From Chryseobacterium jejuense (GTDB taxonomy: Bacteria > Bacteroidota > Bacteroidia > Flavobacteriales > Weeksellaceae): DNA of 64,000 bases. Made by a program: the position numbers and the translations under genes. The DNA lies in assembly GCF_900100075.1 (NCBI RefSeq), contig NZ_FNEG01000007.1, forward strand, positions 1-64,000, given 5' to 3'. How positions within the stretch are numbered: position 1 is the stretch's first letter; every line of letters starts with the position of its first letter. The notes under the pieces are model-generated. The model did not search any database and was not told the DNA's origin. It saw only the letters and a program-made list of their open reading frames with translations. Of this stretch, positions 23,511 to 32,531 are shown in pieces.

Positions 23511-25596
23511 ATGAAATTTTACTCCATTTATTTTTTCCTTTATAGTACTTTATATAATAATTTTTAATAATCAGATTGTCTTGTCTTGCCAGCATAGGAT
23601 CAGCTTCAAGGATTTTGTCAACAGTATTTTTGGTAGTCTTAATAATGGCAGAATCGTTGACCAGATCCAGTCTTTTAAAATCAACCACGCCACTTTGCTG
23701 GGTTCCTAAAATATCACCGGGACCACGAAGCTGCATATCAACCTCAGAAATTTTAAAACCATCATTGGTTTCAGTCATTGTCTTGATACGGGTTCTGCTT
23801 TCCTTTGATAATTTATCGGAAGTCATCAAAATACAATAACTCTGTTCAGCACCTCTTCCTACACGTCCTCTAAGCTGATGAAGCTGTGAAAGACCAAACC
23901 TCTCAGAACTTTCAATAACCATTACGGAAGCATTCGGAACATTTACTCCTACTTCAATAACAGTAGTAGCTACCATAATTTCAGCTTTTCCTGAAGCAAA
24001 ATAAGTCATAGCAGCATCCTTTTCATCCGGTTTCATTTTCCCGTGAAGCATGGTAACATTGTAATCCGAGAAGAAATCCATGACATGTTCCAGACCTTCC
24101 ATTAGGTTTTTATAATCTAACGTTTCAGACTCCTCAATCAACGGATAAACAAAATAGACCTGTCTTCCTTTTTTAATTTCATCCCTACAGAAATTATACA
24201 CATATAATCTGTCTTTCTCCCTTCTGTGAGCAGTGATAATTGGTTTTCTTCCCACAGGCATTTCATCAATCACAGAAACATCCAGATCAGAATAAAAACT
24301 CATCGCCAATGTCCTTGGAATAGGGGTGGCAGTCATCACCAAAATATGAGGTGGGATTTTATTTTTAGCCCAAAGTTTAGCCCGTTGTGCCACTCCGAAT
24401 CTATGCTGTTCATCAATAATGGATAATCCAAGATTTTTGAATTTAACTTTATCTTCCAAAACAGCATGAGTTCCCACAAGAATAGAAAGAGTACCATTTT
24501 CCAGCTCTTCATGAATAATTCTCCTTTCTTTTACTTTGGTGGAACCTGTCAACAATCGGACATTGATTCCCGTTTTTTCTAGTAAATCTTTTATTCCATT
24601 ATAATGCTGCTGGGCAAGAATTTCAGTAGGAGCCATCATACAGCTTTGAAAACCATTATCCATGGCAATAAGCATGGTTAATAAAGCAACCATTGTTTTT
24701 CCGGAACCTACATCTCCCTGTAAAAGCCTGTTCATCTGAATCGGCCTTTTCATATCCATCCGGATTTCTTTTAAAACCCTTTTTTGAGCACCGGTAAGTT
24801 CAAAAGGAAGGTGGTTCTCATAGAAATCGTTAAAGTGGTCCCCAATAATAGGAAACGGATTGCCATAAGACTGTGTTTTATGATGAAGCTTTTTTAAACC
24901 ATATCCTAATTGAAAAAAGAAAGACTCTTCAAATTTTAGTCTGAAATCTGCTTTATCAAAATGTTCTTGATCTTTAGGAAAATGTACATTCAGGAAAGCG
25001 TGTTGGCGTGACATAAACTTGAAGGTTTTCATCAGATATTCCGGAAAGTTTTCCTCAATAAGGTTCGGGATTTCCCTGCAGATATTTCTTAAAGCATTTT
25101 GAAAAAACCTCTGGTTAAGCCCTCTTTTTGTCAGTTTTTCAGAACTTGGATAAATGGGTTTTAAACGAGTTTCGCCTTCTTTCTTTTCCTCGGCCTCAAT
25201 TTCAGGATGCGGCATCGAAAATTGGCGGTTAAAAACATTGATCTTCCCAAAAATATAAACCTCACGGTTAATAGGAAGTTGCTCTTTCAGCCATTTTGAG
25301 TACTGAAACCATACAAGATCCATACTTCCCGTATCATCATTAAATTTAGCTGTTAATCTCTTGGTTTTTCCGGTCTGAATTTCCTGAACCTGGGTAATTC
25401 TTCCTTTAAACTGAACTTCCTGACTGGTTTCTTCATGAAGCTGAGAGATTTTATAGAGTTTACTTTTATCCAGGTAACGGATAGGGTAGAAGTTCAGCAT
25501 ATCTTCTACGGTGGATAGGCCCAACACACTTTTGATGAGTTTGGCTCTTTCCGGACCTATTCCTTTTACATATTCTATGGAAGTTTCTAAAGTCAT
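23509..25596 (-). CDS. recG: ATP-dependent DNA helicase RecG
   Basis: Superfamily 2 helicase that regresses stalled replication forks and processes branched DNA. The 695-residue protein has the N-terminal wedge/OB region (SIEYVKGIGPERAKLI, then the OB strand VQFKGRITQVQE), helicase motif I LLQGDVGSGKT, motif II IIDEQHRFGV (DEQH), motif III MTATPIPRTLA, and the C-terminal VIEVGVNVPNA and QLRGRVGRG motif VI, followed by the TRG-type FKISEVDMQLRGPGDILGT. Length is typical. It is transcribed alone from the 26-kb side; the following plus-strand hairpin is not a good terminator in this orientation. Confidence 0.96.
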   Translation of the reverse strand: MTLETSIEYVKGIGPERAKLIKSVLGLSTVEDMLNFYPIRYLDKSKLYKISQLHEETSQEVQFKGRITQVQEIQTGKTKRLTAKFNDDTGSMDLVWFQYSKWLKEQLPINREVYIFGKINVFNRQFSMPHPEIEAEEKKEGETRLKPIYPSSEKLTKRGLNQRFFQNALRNICREIPNLIEENFPEYLMKTFKFMSRQHAFLNVHFPKDQEHFDKADFRLKFEESFFFQLGYGLKKLHHKTQSYGNPFPIIGDHFNDFYENHLPFELTGAQKRVLKEIRMDMKRPIQMNRLLQGDVGSGKTMVALLTMLIAMDNGFQSCMMAPTEILAQQHYNGIKDLLEKTGINVRLLTGSTKVKERRIIHEELENGTLSILVGTHAVLEDKVKFKNLGLSIIDEQHRFGVAQRAKLWAKNKIPPHILVMTATPIPRTLAMSFYSDLDVSVIDEMPVGRKPIITAHRREKDRLYVYNFCRDEIKKGRQVYFVYPLIEESETLDYKNLMEGLEHVMDFFSDYNVTMLHGKMKPDEKDAAMTYFASGKAEIMVATTVIEVGVNVPNASVMVIESSERFGLSQLHQLRGRVGRGAEQSYCILMTSDKLSKESRTRIKTMTETNDGFKISEVDMQLRGPGDILGTQQSGVVDFKRLDLVNDSAIIKTTKNTVDKILEADPMLARQDNLIIKNYYIKYYKGKNKWSKIS

Positions 25597-25655
25597 TTCT
25601 TATTTGAGATTCGGGAACCGAATATGGTATGAAAATAAAGTTTCGAATTTCGGTA

Positions 25656-25691
25656 AAATAAAAAAGACTTCCAAAAAAAATTGAAAGTCTT
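25656..25691 (-). terminator. Terminator of the thioredoxin-like gene
   Basis: On the minus strand AAGACTTTCAA pairs with TTGGAAGTCTT (one mismatch) and is followed by a T-rich run. Lies between the thioredoxin gene and recG. Confidence 0.8.
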
Positions 25692-25726
25692 AGTTTATAT
25701 AAAGTAATTTAAGCCTGAAAATTTAA

Positions 25727-26260
25727 TTACTCTTTGATTTTAGATTTGAATTTCTTCTGATAATCTTCCCATTGTTCTCTGGTACGGATCTTTTTAAAGA
25801 GATCCTTTGAAATCAGTTCCAGGTAAGGTTCCAGTTCTTTTGCAGATAATTCTCCCTGAAGGATAGTGATTGGATCACCATGTTCATCCAGAAATACAGT
25901 ACTTGGAACAGCTCCTACATTCATGTATTGAGTAAATTCATGTAAAGAATTTCGTCCTTTTTTCTGTTCTGTATTAGGATTGGAAAATGTTCTTCCAAAA
26001 ATTTCAATACTTTTTTTCTCTTCAGCATTAAATTTTACAGGATAGAAATTCTCATTTAAAATCTGCGACAGGACCGGATGTCCGTAAGTTTTTTTATCCA
26101 TAATCTTACAGGGGCCACACCAGTCTGCATAAAAATCAATAAGAATTTTTTTAGGATTTTCTTTCTGAGCTTTTAAAGCCTCTTCAATAGTCATCCATTT
26201 AGTCTGTGCAAAACTAAAATTTAATAATAATAAGAGAACTATGCTTAAAATTTTCTTCAT
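25727..26260 (-). CDS. Exported thioredoxin-family protein
   Basis: Predicted periplasmic disulfide oxidoreductase. In 177 residues: a signal peptide (KKILSIVLLLLLNFSFAQ), then a thioredoxin fold with the active site IDFYADWCGPCKIMDKKT and the cis-Pro region NVGAVPSTVFLDEHG. The spacing between them is longer than in classical thioredoxin (insertion with a charged segment around EKKSIEIFGRTF), similar to thioredoxin-like proteins often called DUF255/thioredoxin_7. Its natural partner is unknown. The C-terminus is Lys-rich. It is separated from the POT transporter upstream by 42 bases and may be cotranscribed with it, ending at the terminator at 25656-25691. Confidence 0.87.
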   Translation of the reverse strand: MKKILSIVLLLLLNFSFAQTKWMTIEEALKAQKENPKKILIDFYADWCGPCKIMDKKTYGHPVLSQILNENFYPVKFNAEEKKSIEIFGRTFSNPNTEQKKGRNSLHEFTQYMNVGAVPSTVFLDEHGDPITILQGELSAKELEPYLELISKDLFKKIRTREQWEDYQKKFKSKIKE

Positions 26261-26302
26261 AATTTGATATTTACGTAAAAATAAGCATAATTACTTATTT
26301 TT

Positions 26303-27778
26303 TTATTTTACATCCTGCATTAATTTTTTCACGAGTGAAGATAGCAATATTAATACCACTCCTGCAATTAAAGCATAAATACCCAGTGTTTTATATCCAT
26401 CTGTATAAGCTAATAGTTTACTCATATTGGTATTCCCAGTGTTGGCCTCAGATAAGCTAGCTCCAATTTTTCCGGCAGCAAACTGTCCGAATGCACTTGC
26501 TAAGAACCATAGCCCCATCATCATTCCAAACATTTTTTTAGGAGATAGTTTGGTGATAATAGACATACCGATTGGACCTAAACATAGTTCACCGAAAGTA
26601 ATGACAAGCCATGTGAACGTAAATAGATTAAGTGAAGATTTTCCATCTGCACCTGCAAAATATCTTAAACTATAGAATAAGAAGAATCCTGCTGCCAGGA
26701 ATAAAAATCCAATTCCGAATTTATTAATAGTATTAGGTTCAAGTTTCTTTTTGTTTAAACCAACCCATGCTAAACCAATCAGCGGGCTAAAAATTATGAT
26801 AAAGAAGGAATTAGCACTGTTGTTAATTACGTTAGGATCCATACCAAATCCTAGTAAACTGTGTACAAGGTTATCTTTTGCAAATAAAGACAGAGACCCA
26901 CCACTTTGTTCATAAATGGAATTGAACAAAAAGTACATAAATATAAATACGAATGCTGCAATCAGTTTCTTTTGATAAGAAGAAGTCTGTTTTAAAGTTT
27001 CCATGATGAAATAGCCTACAGCAGCAATACCAATCAGATACATGAAATAATCTGTAAAGCTTGTGTTTTTAACCATGATGAAAATAAGTGGCATACTTAA
27101 TAATGCCCCAATATATACCAATACTTCACGTAAAGTTCTCTTTGATTTAGGAATAAACTGTAGTGGAGAATCACCAATAGGTCCTAATGTTTTTCTGGTA
27201 GCAAAAAAAGTAATCAGACCTAAAATCATTACAATAGCCGCTGCCAGGAAACACCATGACCAAGAGTGATATTTTCCAAGATAAACACACAAAGCTCCAC
27301 CTAGAAGACCTCCAATATTGATTCCGGCATAGAAAAGACCATACCCGGCATCTCTTCTTGGATCATCCTCTTTATAAAGCTCACCAACCATCGATGAGAT
27401 ATTAGGTTTAAAAAATCCGGTACCTATAATAGAACAGGTAATCCCGAAATAAAAGAAGTCATGGGGAGAAAGGGCTATAATAAGATTTCCAATGGACATA
27501 ATGATTCCACCGAAAACCAAAGATTTTTTAAAGCCTAAGATTTTATCAGCAAAAATACCTCCTATAAAAGTAAAAGCATAAATAAAAGCCTGTATTGCTC
27601 CATATTGTAAATTCGCTTTGTCTTCTAACAAACCTAATTGATCTACCATGAAAATGGTAAGGACGCCTCGCATTCCATAAAAACAGAAACGTTCCCACAT
27701 TTCTACGGTGAATAAGGTCCAAAGCTGCTTTGGATACTTTCCTTTAAAGTCTTGTATTTCTTCTAGAGTTAAGCTCAT
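26303..27778 (-). CDS. POT family proton-coupled peptide transporter (1)
   Basis: Inner-membrane importer of di- and tripeptides driven by the proton gradient (PTR2/POT family). The 491-residue protein has about 12-14 hydrophobic segments, the ExxER motif in the first helix (VEMWERFCFYGMRG), the family signature around GTGFFKPNISSMVGELY, and the PTR2 motif LFYAGINIGGLLGG. It is the first of three paralogues in an 6-kb minus-strand block; the others (28852-30606 and 30740-32395) are larger. The DUF1016 nuclease gene precedes it by only 21 bases, so transcription may come from that side or from inside that gene. Confidence 0.92.
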   Translation of the reverse strand: MSLTLEEIQDFKGKYPKQLWTLFTVEMWERFCFYGMRGVLTIFMVDQLGLLEDKANLQYGAIQAFIYAFTFIGGIFADKILGFKKSLVFGGIIMSIGNLIIALSPHDFFYFGITCSIIGTGFFKPNISSMVGELYKEDDPRRDAGYGLFYAGINIGGLLGGALCVYLGKYHSWSWCFLAAAIVMILGLITFFATRKTLGPIGDSPLQFIPKSKRTLREVLVYIGALLSMPLIFIMVKNTSFTDYFMYLIGIAAVGYFIMETLKQTSSYQKKLIAAFVFIFMYFLFNSIYEQSGGSLSLFAKDNLVHSLLGFGMDPNVINNSANSFFIIIFSPLIGLAWVGLNKKKLEPNTINKFGIGFLFLAAGFFLFYSLRYFAGADGKSSLNLFTFTWLVITFGELCLGPIGMSIITKLSPKKMFGMMMGLWFLASAFGQFAAGKIGASLSEANTGNTNMSKLLAYTDGYKTLGIYALIAGVVLILLSSLVKKLMQDVK

Positions 27779-27799
27779 AACGATATATGATTGTTTTAA

Positions 27800-28792
27800 T
27801 TAAGGGTTTTTATTATCCTGATCCAGTTCAAAACGAATTCTGTCCTGATCGATGATTTGTTTTAATTCTTCTTCTTTTGGGAGGTACAGCAGGTATTTGC
27901 TGGCAAATAAATTGTTTTTATCATTGAGTACCGAATACTTTACAATGGTTTCATCTTTTTCGGAACACAATAAAATACCAATAGTTGGGTTGTCTCCTTC
28001 GCCTCGTTTCAGGTCATCATACATTCTTACATACATATCGATTTGCCCAATATCCTGATGAGAAAGTTCTCCCGTTTTCAGGTCAATGATGACAAAGCAT
28101 TTTAGGATGTAATTGTAGAAAACCAGATCAATATAAAAATCTGAGGTATCTGTGGAGATATGTTGTTGTCTGGCCACAAAAGCGAATCCTTTTCCAAATT
28201 CCAGTAAAAACTTTTGGATATGGTCAATAATGGCGGTCTCCATTTCTTTTTCAGAAAATTGTTCGTCTGCCTTTATGCCAAGAAACTCAAAAATGTAAGG
28301 ATCTTTTAAAACACTGTGGATGCTTTCGGGTGAAGATTTTTTATGTTTTAAAACTCTTTCGTAGGCTAGTGAGCTAATTTGTCTTTTTAGATCTCTTACA
28401 TTCCAATTGTTTTGTACGGCTTCATTCAGATAATATTGTCTTTTATTCTTATCATCCTGACTGGAAAGCAATCGGTAATGAGACCAACTCAATTGTTGAG
28501 ACAATGTGTCAACAATTGGAAAAGCCATGTAAAACTTACGCATATTGGAAAGATTTGTATAGTCAAAACCTTTTCCAAACTCTAAAGTAAGCTTCTGAGA
28601 AAGATTCTTTAAAGTGTATTTTCCGTATTCAGCGCGTTCTTTTCCTTTTTGTTCATCTTCAACAATAAGTTTTCCAATCTGCCAGTAAGTAAGCAGTAAC
28701 GTAGAATTCGCTATTCGAAAAACCTTTTCGCGCGACAGTCTAATGATCTCCTTTACGGATTGGAATAAAGAATCTTCGGAAATTTCCATCAT
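27800..28792 (-). CDS. DUF1016 (YhcG-type) PD-(D/E)xK nuclease-domain protein
   Basis: Putative nuclease of unknown biological role. The 330-residue protein has the DUF1016 N-terminal helical domain (LTYWQIGKLIVEDEQKGKERAEYGKYTLKNLSQ region, up to about residue 150) and a C-terminal nuclease-like fold in which DFYIDLVFYN and FVIIDLKTGELS carry the acidic/Lys core (D, then D-x-K). YhcG-like proteins are often found near restriction-modification or other defence genes, but none is visible here. It is wedged between two peptide-transporter genes, with the transporter terminator at 28801-28830 just before it and 21 bases after it, so it looks like an accessory insertion into a POT cluster. Confidence 0.85.
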   Translation of the reverse strand: MMEISEDSLFQSVKEIIRLSREKVFRIANSTLLLTYWQIGKLIVEDEQKGKERAEYGKYTLKNLSQKLTLEFGKGFDYTNLSNMRKFYMAFPIVDTLSQQLSWSHYRLLSSQDDKNKRQYYLNEAVQNNWNVRDLKRQISSLAYERVLKHKKSSPESIHSVLKDPYIFEFLGIKADEQFSEKEMETAIIDHIQKFLLEFGKGFAFVARQQHISTDTSDFYIDLVFYNYILKCFVIIDLKTGELSHQDIGQIDMYVRMYDDLKRGEGDNPTIGILLCSEKDETIVKYSVLNDKNNLFASKYLLYLPKEEELKQIIDQDRIRFELDQDNKNP

Positions 28793-28800
28793 ACGAAAAT

Positions 28801-28830
28801 AAAAAAAACCTCTGACTTAGCAGAGGTTTT
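28801..28830 (-). terminator. Terminator of POT transporter 2
   Basis: AAAACCTCTG / CAGAGGTTTT with a 6-base loop and, on the minus strand, a run of eight Ts. It separates transporter 2 from the DUF1016 gene. Confidence 0.88.
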
Positions 28831-28851
28831 ATTCATATTTTGTTAATGCAA

Positions 28852-30606
28852 TTAGTTTACACCGTGCATCATTTTCTTTAAGATAGGTGAAAGTAGACCT
28901 AATATTACAGAAGCAATACCACAAAGTACAACGAATACCATGAAGAATTCAAATAAATTATGAATCTCAAATCCTACGAAAGTAGGGTTGTGTAATGGTA
29001 ATTGAGCCTTTTCAAATGCAGCAGCCTGCTCTGCAGTTAAGGTTACTTTTTTATCTAAGACATCCTGTAAGTTAACTCCAATTTCCTGAGCTTTCTTAAA
29101 CTTATCACCTGTTGCAGGGATAAGAGCTCCTAATGAACCTGCTAAAGCATATCCGGCAGCATTAGAGATAAAGAAAACACCATATAATAATGAAGCAAAT
29201 CTTTTTGGCGCTAATTTACCTACCAAAGAAAGTCCGATTGGAGATAAACAAAGCTCACCACAAGTTTGGATGAAGTATAGAAGCATTAACCATTTGATAG
29301 CTAATAAACCTGAACTTCCAAGATCTTTTACGTTGTGTGCAATGATGAAATAAGAAAGAGCAATTAATGCTAGTCCCATTGCCTGTTTGAATGGAGATAC
29401 CGGCTCTTTTCCTTTTGCTCTTAATTTATCCCAACATAAACTGAAAGGAACAGCTAATAGAACTACGAAAATTCCGTTGAAGATCTGAACCATTGAAGGT
29501 GGCATATTCCATCCGAAAATGTTTCTGTCTGTCTGGTTATCTGCAATAAATGTTAATGAAGAACCTGCCTGTTCAAAAGCAGCCCAGAAGAAGATAATGA
29601 AGAATGAAACAATATAAATTACCCAGATTCTCTGTCTTTCTACTTTATTTTCAGCAGAAGTCATAATCAGGAATGCAAGGGAAATACCTGCTGCATAGAT
29701 GAATGGATAAATAATTCCCTTAATCATCTGCCCCATTTCCACTGAGTTAAACCCAAGTTCTCCTACCAGTAAATATCTGAATACAAAGAAAAGAACAGCA
29801 AAGATTCCTACAGTGATCCCTAAAGACATCCCTGAGAATTTAGCGGTCTGAGATTCTCCTTCTTCAAAATCTGCTGTACTGTTATTTTTTGGTAATCCTC
29901 CGATAGGTCTTCCTTCTGGAGTTACAACGTATTTGTTTTTAAGGATAAAGAATGTTACAGTTCCTATTAACATTGCTATTGAAGCGGCTAAGAATCCCCA
30001 TTTGAAAGCGAAAATATCTCTTACTCCGGTTGTAGCATCTTTTACGTCTCCTACGTAAGGGCAGATAAACTGTCCTAAAAATGCTCCAATGTTAATCCCC
30101 ATATAGAAGATGGTGAATGCAGAATCCAGTTTAGATTTCTCTTGTTTTGGATAAAGACTTCCTACCATTGAGGAAATGTTCGGTTTGAAGAATCCATTAC
30201 CAAAAATGATAACAAATAATGCCAACCACATAATCATTTTAGCACTTCCAATATCCGCAGAGAACGTTGAAGCACTAATGAATAATAAAAACTGACCAAT
30301 GGCCATAAGAGATCCACCTACAATAATGGCAAATCTGTTTCCGATATATTTATCAGCAATAAACCCTCCCAAAAGTGGAGTTAAATAACATAAAGCTAAA
30401 AATCCACCATAGATAATTGCTGCATCAGCTTCTTTTATCAATAAGGAATTTACCATAAAGAGCGTCAAAAGTGCTCTCATTCCGTAAAAGTTGAAACGCT
30501 CCCACATTTCCGTTCCGAATAGAACCCATAATCCTTTCGGATGTCTGGAGCCCTTATTCTCTACCAATTCATCCGGTTTCGGACTTATTGCTTCAATATT
30601 ATCCAT
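28852..30606 (-). CDS. POT family proton-coupled peptide transporter (2)
   Basis: Second POT paralogue, 584 residues, a di/tripeptide-proton symporter in the inner membrane. It has ExxER in helix 1 (TEMWERFNFYGMRAL), NGFFKPNISSMVGSLYP, IFYMGINIGAFLGQFI, and near the C-terminus GELCLSPIGLSLVGKLAP, another POT hallmark. A charged loop of about 45 residues before the last hydrophobic segments (AGSLGALIPATGDKFKK onward) makes it longer than paralogue 1. It has its own promoter (30636-30665) and terminator (28801-28830), so it is a stand-alone unit. Substrate range is not readable. Confidence 0.92.
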   Translation of the reverse strand: MDNIEAISPKPDELVENKGSRHPKGLWVLFGTEMWERFNFYGMRALLTLFMVNSLLIKEADAAIIYGGFLALCYLTPLLGGFIADKYIGNRFAIIVGGSLMAIGQFLLFISASTFSADIGSAKMIMWLALFVIIFGNGFFKPNISSMVGSLYPKQEKSKLDSAFTIFYMGINIGAFLGQFICPYVGDVKDATTGVRDIFAFKWGFLAASIAMLIGTVTFFILKNKYVVTPEGRPIGGLPKNNSTADFEEGESQTAKFSGMSLGITVGIFAVLFFVFRYLLVGELGFNSVEMGQMIKGIIYPFIYAAGISLAFLIMTSAENKVERQRIWVIYIVSFFIIFFWAAFEQAGSSLTFIADNQTDRNIFGWNMPPSMVQIFNGIFVVLLAVPFSLCWDKLRAKGKEPVSPFKQAMGLALIALSYFIIAHNVKDLGSSGLLAIKWLMLLYFIQTCGELCLSPIGLSLVGKLAPKRFASLLYGVFFISNAAGYALAGSLGALIPATGDKFKKAQEIGVNLQDVLDKKVTLTAEQAAAFEKAQLPLHNPTFVGFEIHNLFEFFMVFVVLCGIASVILGLLSPILKKMMHGVN

Positions 30607-30635
30607 TTTCTATTGTTAATTTTTGTTAAGACTGA

Positions 30636-30665
30636 CAAATATAGTTTATTTTGGGTTTTTGGCAA
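30636..30665 (-). promoter_or_regulatory. Promoter of POT transporter 2
   Basis: Minus strand: TTG (30665-30663), 19 bases, TATATTTG (30643-30636). It is a full match to the flavobacterial consensus, 30 bases before the start codon. Confidence 0.75.
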
Positions 30666-30685
30666 GGTTTTAATTTTATTTTTAA

Positions 30686-30716
30686 ATAAAAAAGCTGCGG
30701 ACCTAGTCCGCAGCTT
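30686..30716 (-). terminator. Terminator of POT transporter 3
   Basis: Perfect 11-bp GC-rich stem (AAGCTGCGGAC / GTCCGCAGCTT) with a three-base loop, followed on the minus strand by TTTTTTATTT. Confidence 0.9.
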
Positions 30717-30739
30717 GCTATTCTTTATAAGATCAAGGT

Positions 30740-32395
30740 TTAATGCCCTTTTTCCTTCATAATTTTATTTAATCTTTTTAACATGGAAAGGCCTAAAAGT
30801 GTAGCAAATATTAACAAAGCGAAATTCACAAGGAAATAATTCGTCTTGTTTTCATAGCTGTACCACGTACTGGCCAGAATTCCTGAAAGTTTGTTTCCTA
30901 CAGAGTTGGCAAGGAAGAATCCACCCATCATTAAAGCCGTAATCCTTGCAGGAGAAAGCTTGGAAACGAATGAAAGTCCCATTGGTGAAAGGCATAATTC
31001 CCCAATAGTAATCACTCCGTAACTCGCTACCAGCCATAAAGGGGAAACTTTTACAGAACCATTATCTCCCGCCATTACCGCTAAAACCATTACCAGACAC
31101 GATAATCCGGAAATGAATAATCCTAAAACAATTTTAGTAGGTGTTAAAGGTTCTTTTCCTTTTCTTCTTAACAAAGCCCAGAATCCTACCACAACCGGAG
31201 TTAATGCAATTACCCAGAATGGATTGATGGATTGGAATAGCTCTGTATTGTATAAGTAAACTTTATTTTCAGGATTTTTCTCTAGAGCAGCACGCTGTTC
31301 CGGAGAGATATTTTTAAAGTAAACATCCTTTCCAGTTTCTTTTTTAGTCTCTCCATTATCATCTTTCTGAGAACGGAACTGGTTGTCATAAACAGGAACC
31401 TCTTTGTTTTCGTAGCTTTTTCCGTCCACCATATAGATTCCTTCCAAAGGTTTTTCTAAAGAGACAGGAACGCTTCTATCTGTATAGTAGTTAGCCCATC
31501 TCGTTAAAGCAGTACCATTTTGCTTGAAAACCGCCCAGAAGAACATACTGATAAGGAATACAGAAAGTAATGCTCCAATGGATGCTTTTTCATCAGGCTT
31601 AGCTTTAAAGTAAAGAGAAGCATAGAAGTAAATAACAGGGACACATGCAAAAATAAAGGCATCTGTACTATCACTTCCAAAAATATTGTTAGGAATAAAC
31701 CAACCGATCGCTCCAGCAGCAATAGCAGGAACAAATACTTTAAGCATGATTTCAGAAAGCTTGGTATCACCTTCCTGTACAGGTTTCATTTGTGCAGCAT
31801 GGATATAATGTTTTCTTCCGATGGTAAAAATAACCATACCAATCAACATCCCAACTCCAGCAGTGATGAAGGCTTCCCCCCAACCGAATTTATTACGCAT
31901 AAATGCCGCAATAATGTTACAGATAAATGCTCCGATATTGATTCCCATGTAGAAAATATTGTATCCGGAATCTTTATTGGCTTTATAAGGCTCTTCAGAA
32001 TAAAGATTTCCTAGAAGAGTAGAGATCGTAGGTTTAAAGAAACCGTTTCCGATGATAATTAATGCCAGAGAGGCATAAAATAAAGGTAAATCCTTGAAAA
32101 CACCCATTCCAATATATCCTGCAGCCATCAAAATACCTCCAAGATAAATAGATTTAATATATCCTAAAACTCTATCAGCTAAGAACCCCCCAATAAAAGG
32201 AGTAAGATAAGTTAATGCGATATAAGTTCCGAAAATGTCATCAGCAGTTTTGTCCGGCAGTCCCAGACCTCCTTTCATACCAGTAGGTTCAATGACATAC
32301 AGAACAAAGATTCCAAGAATCAGGTAGTACCCGAAACGCTCCCACATTTCTGTAAAGAAAAGGTAAGGCAGCCCTTTAGGATGTTTTGTCTTCAT
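30740..32395 (-). CDS. POT family proton-coupled peptide transporter (3)
   Basis: Third POT paralogue, 551 residues from the ATG at 32395. Motifs: FTEMWERFGYYLILGIF (ExxER), GNGFFKPTISTLLGNLYSEE, IFYMGINIGAFICN, and GELCLSPMGLSFVSKLSPARI. A hydrophilic insert of about 80 residues in the middle (around EGIYMVDGKSYENKEVPVYD to KVYLYNTELFQS) is larger than in the other two and probably forms an extramembrane loop. A longer frame exists up to a TTG at 32419, but the -7-like TATTTTTG overlaps that codon, so the ATG is preferred. Adjacent to a dipeptidyl-peptidase IV gene, whose products it could import. Confidence 0.92.
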   Translation of the reverse strand: MKTKHPKGLPYLFFTEMWERFGYYLILGIFVLYVIEPTGMKGGLGLPDKTADDIFGTYIALTYLTPFIGGFLADRVLGYIKSIYLGGILMAAGYIGMGVFKDLPLFYASLALIIIGNGFFKPTISTLLGNLYSEEPYKANKDSGYNIFYMGINIGAFICNIIAAFMRNKFGWGEAFITAGVGMLIGMVIFTIGRKHYIHAAQMKPVQEGDTKLSEIMLKVFVPAIAAGAIGWFIPNNIFGSDSTDAFIFACVPVIYFYASLYFKAKPDEKASIGALLSVFLISMFFWAVFKQNGTALTRWANYYTDRSVPVSLEKPLEGIYMVDGKSYENKEVPVYDNQFRSQKDDNGETKKETGKDVYFKNISPEQRAALEKNPENKVYLYNTELFQSINPFWVIALTPVVVGFWALLRRKGKEPLTPTKIVLGLFISGLSCLVMVLAVMAGDNGSVKVSPLWLVASYGVITIGELCLSPMGLSFVSKLSPARITALMMGGFFLANSVGNKLSGILASTWYSYENKTNYFLVNFALLIFATLLGLSMLKRLNKIMKEKGH

Positions 32396-32481
32396 ATATT
32401 CAAATTTCAATTGCCCCAAAAATAGGTTTTTAATTCCAATTGATAAAATAAATAATATAGCCCCAAATGATTAATGAAATA

Positions 32482-32516
32482 AATATAAAAATCCCTTTCA
32501 AAATATTGAAAGGGAT
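32482..32516 (-). terminator. Terminator of the dipeptidyl-peptidase gene
   Basis: ATCCCTTTCAA / TTGAAAGGGAT, 11 bp with a 4-base loop, followed on the minus strand by TTTTTATATTTATTT. Begins 15 bases after the stop codon. Confidence 0.85.
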
Positions 32517-32531
32517 GTATAATTCGGAATA

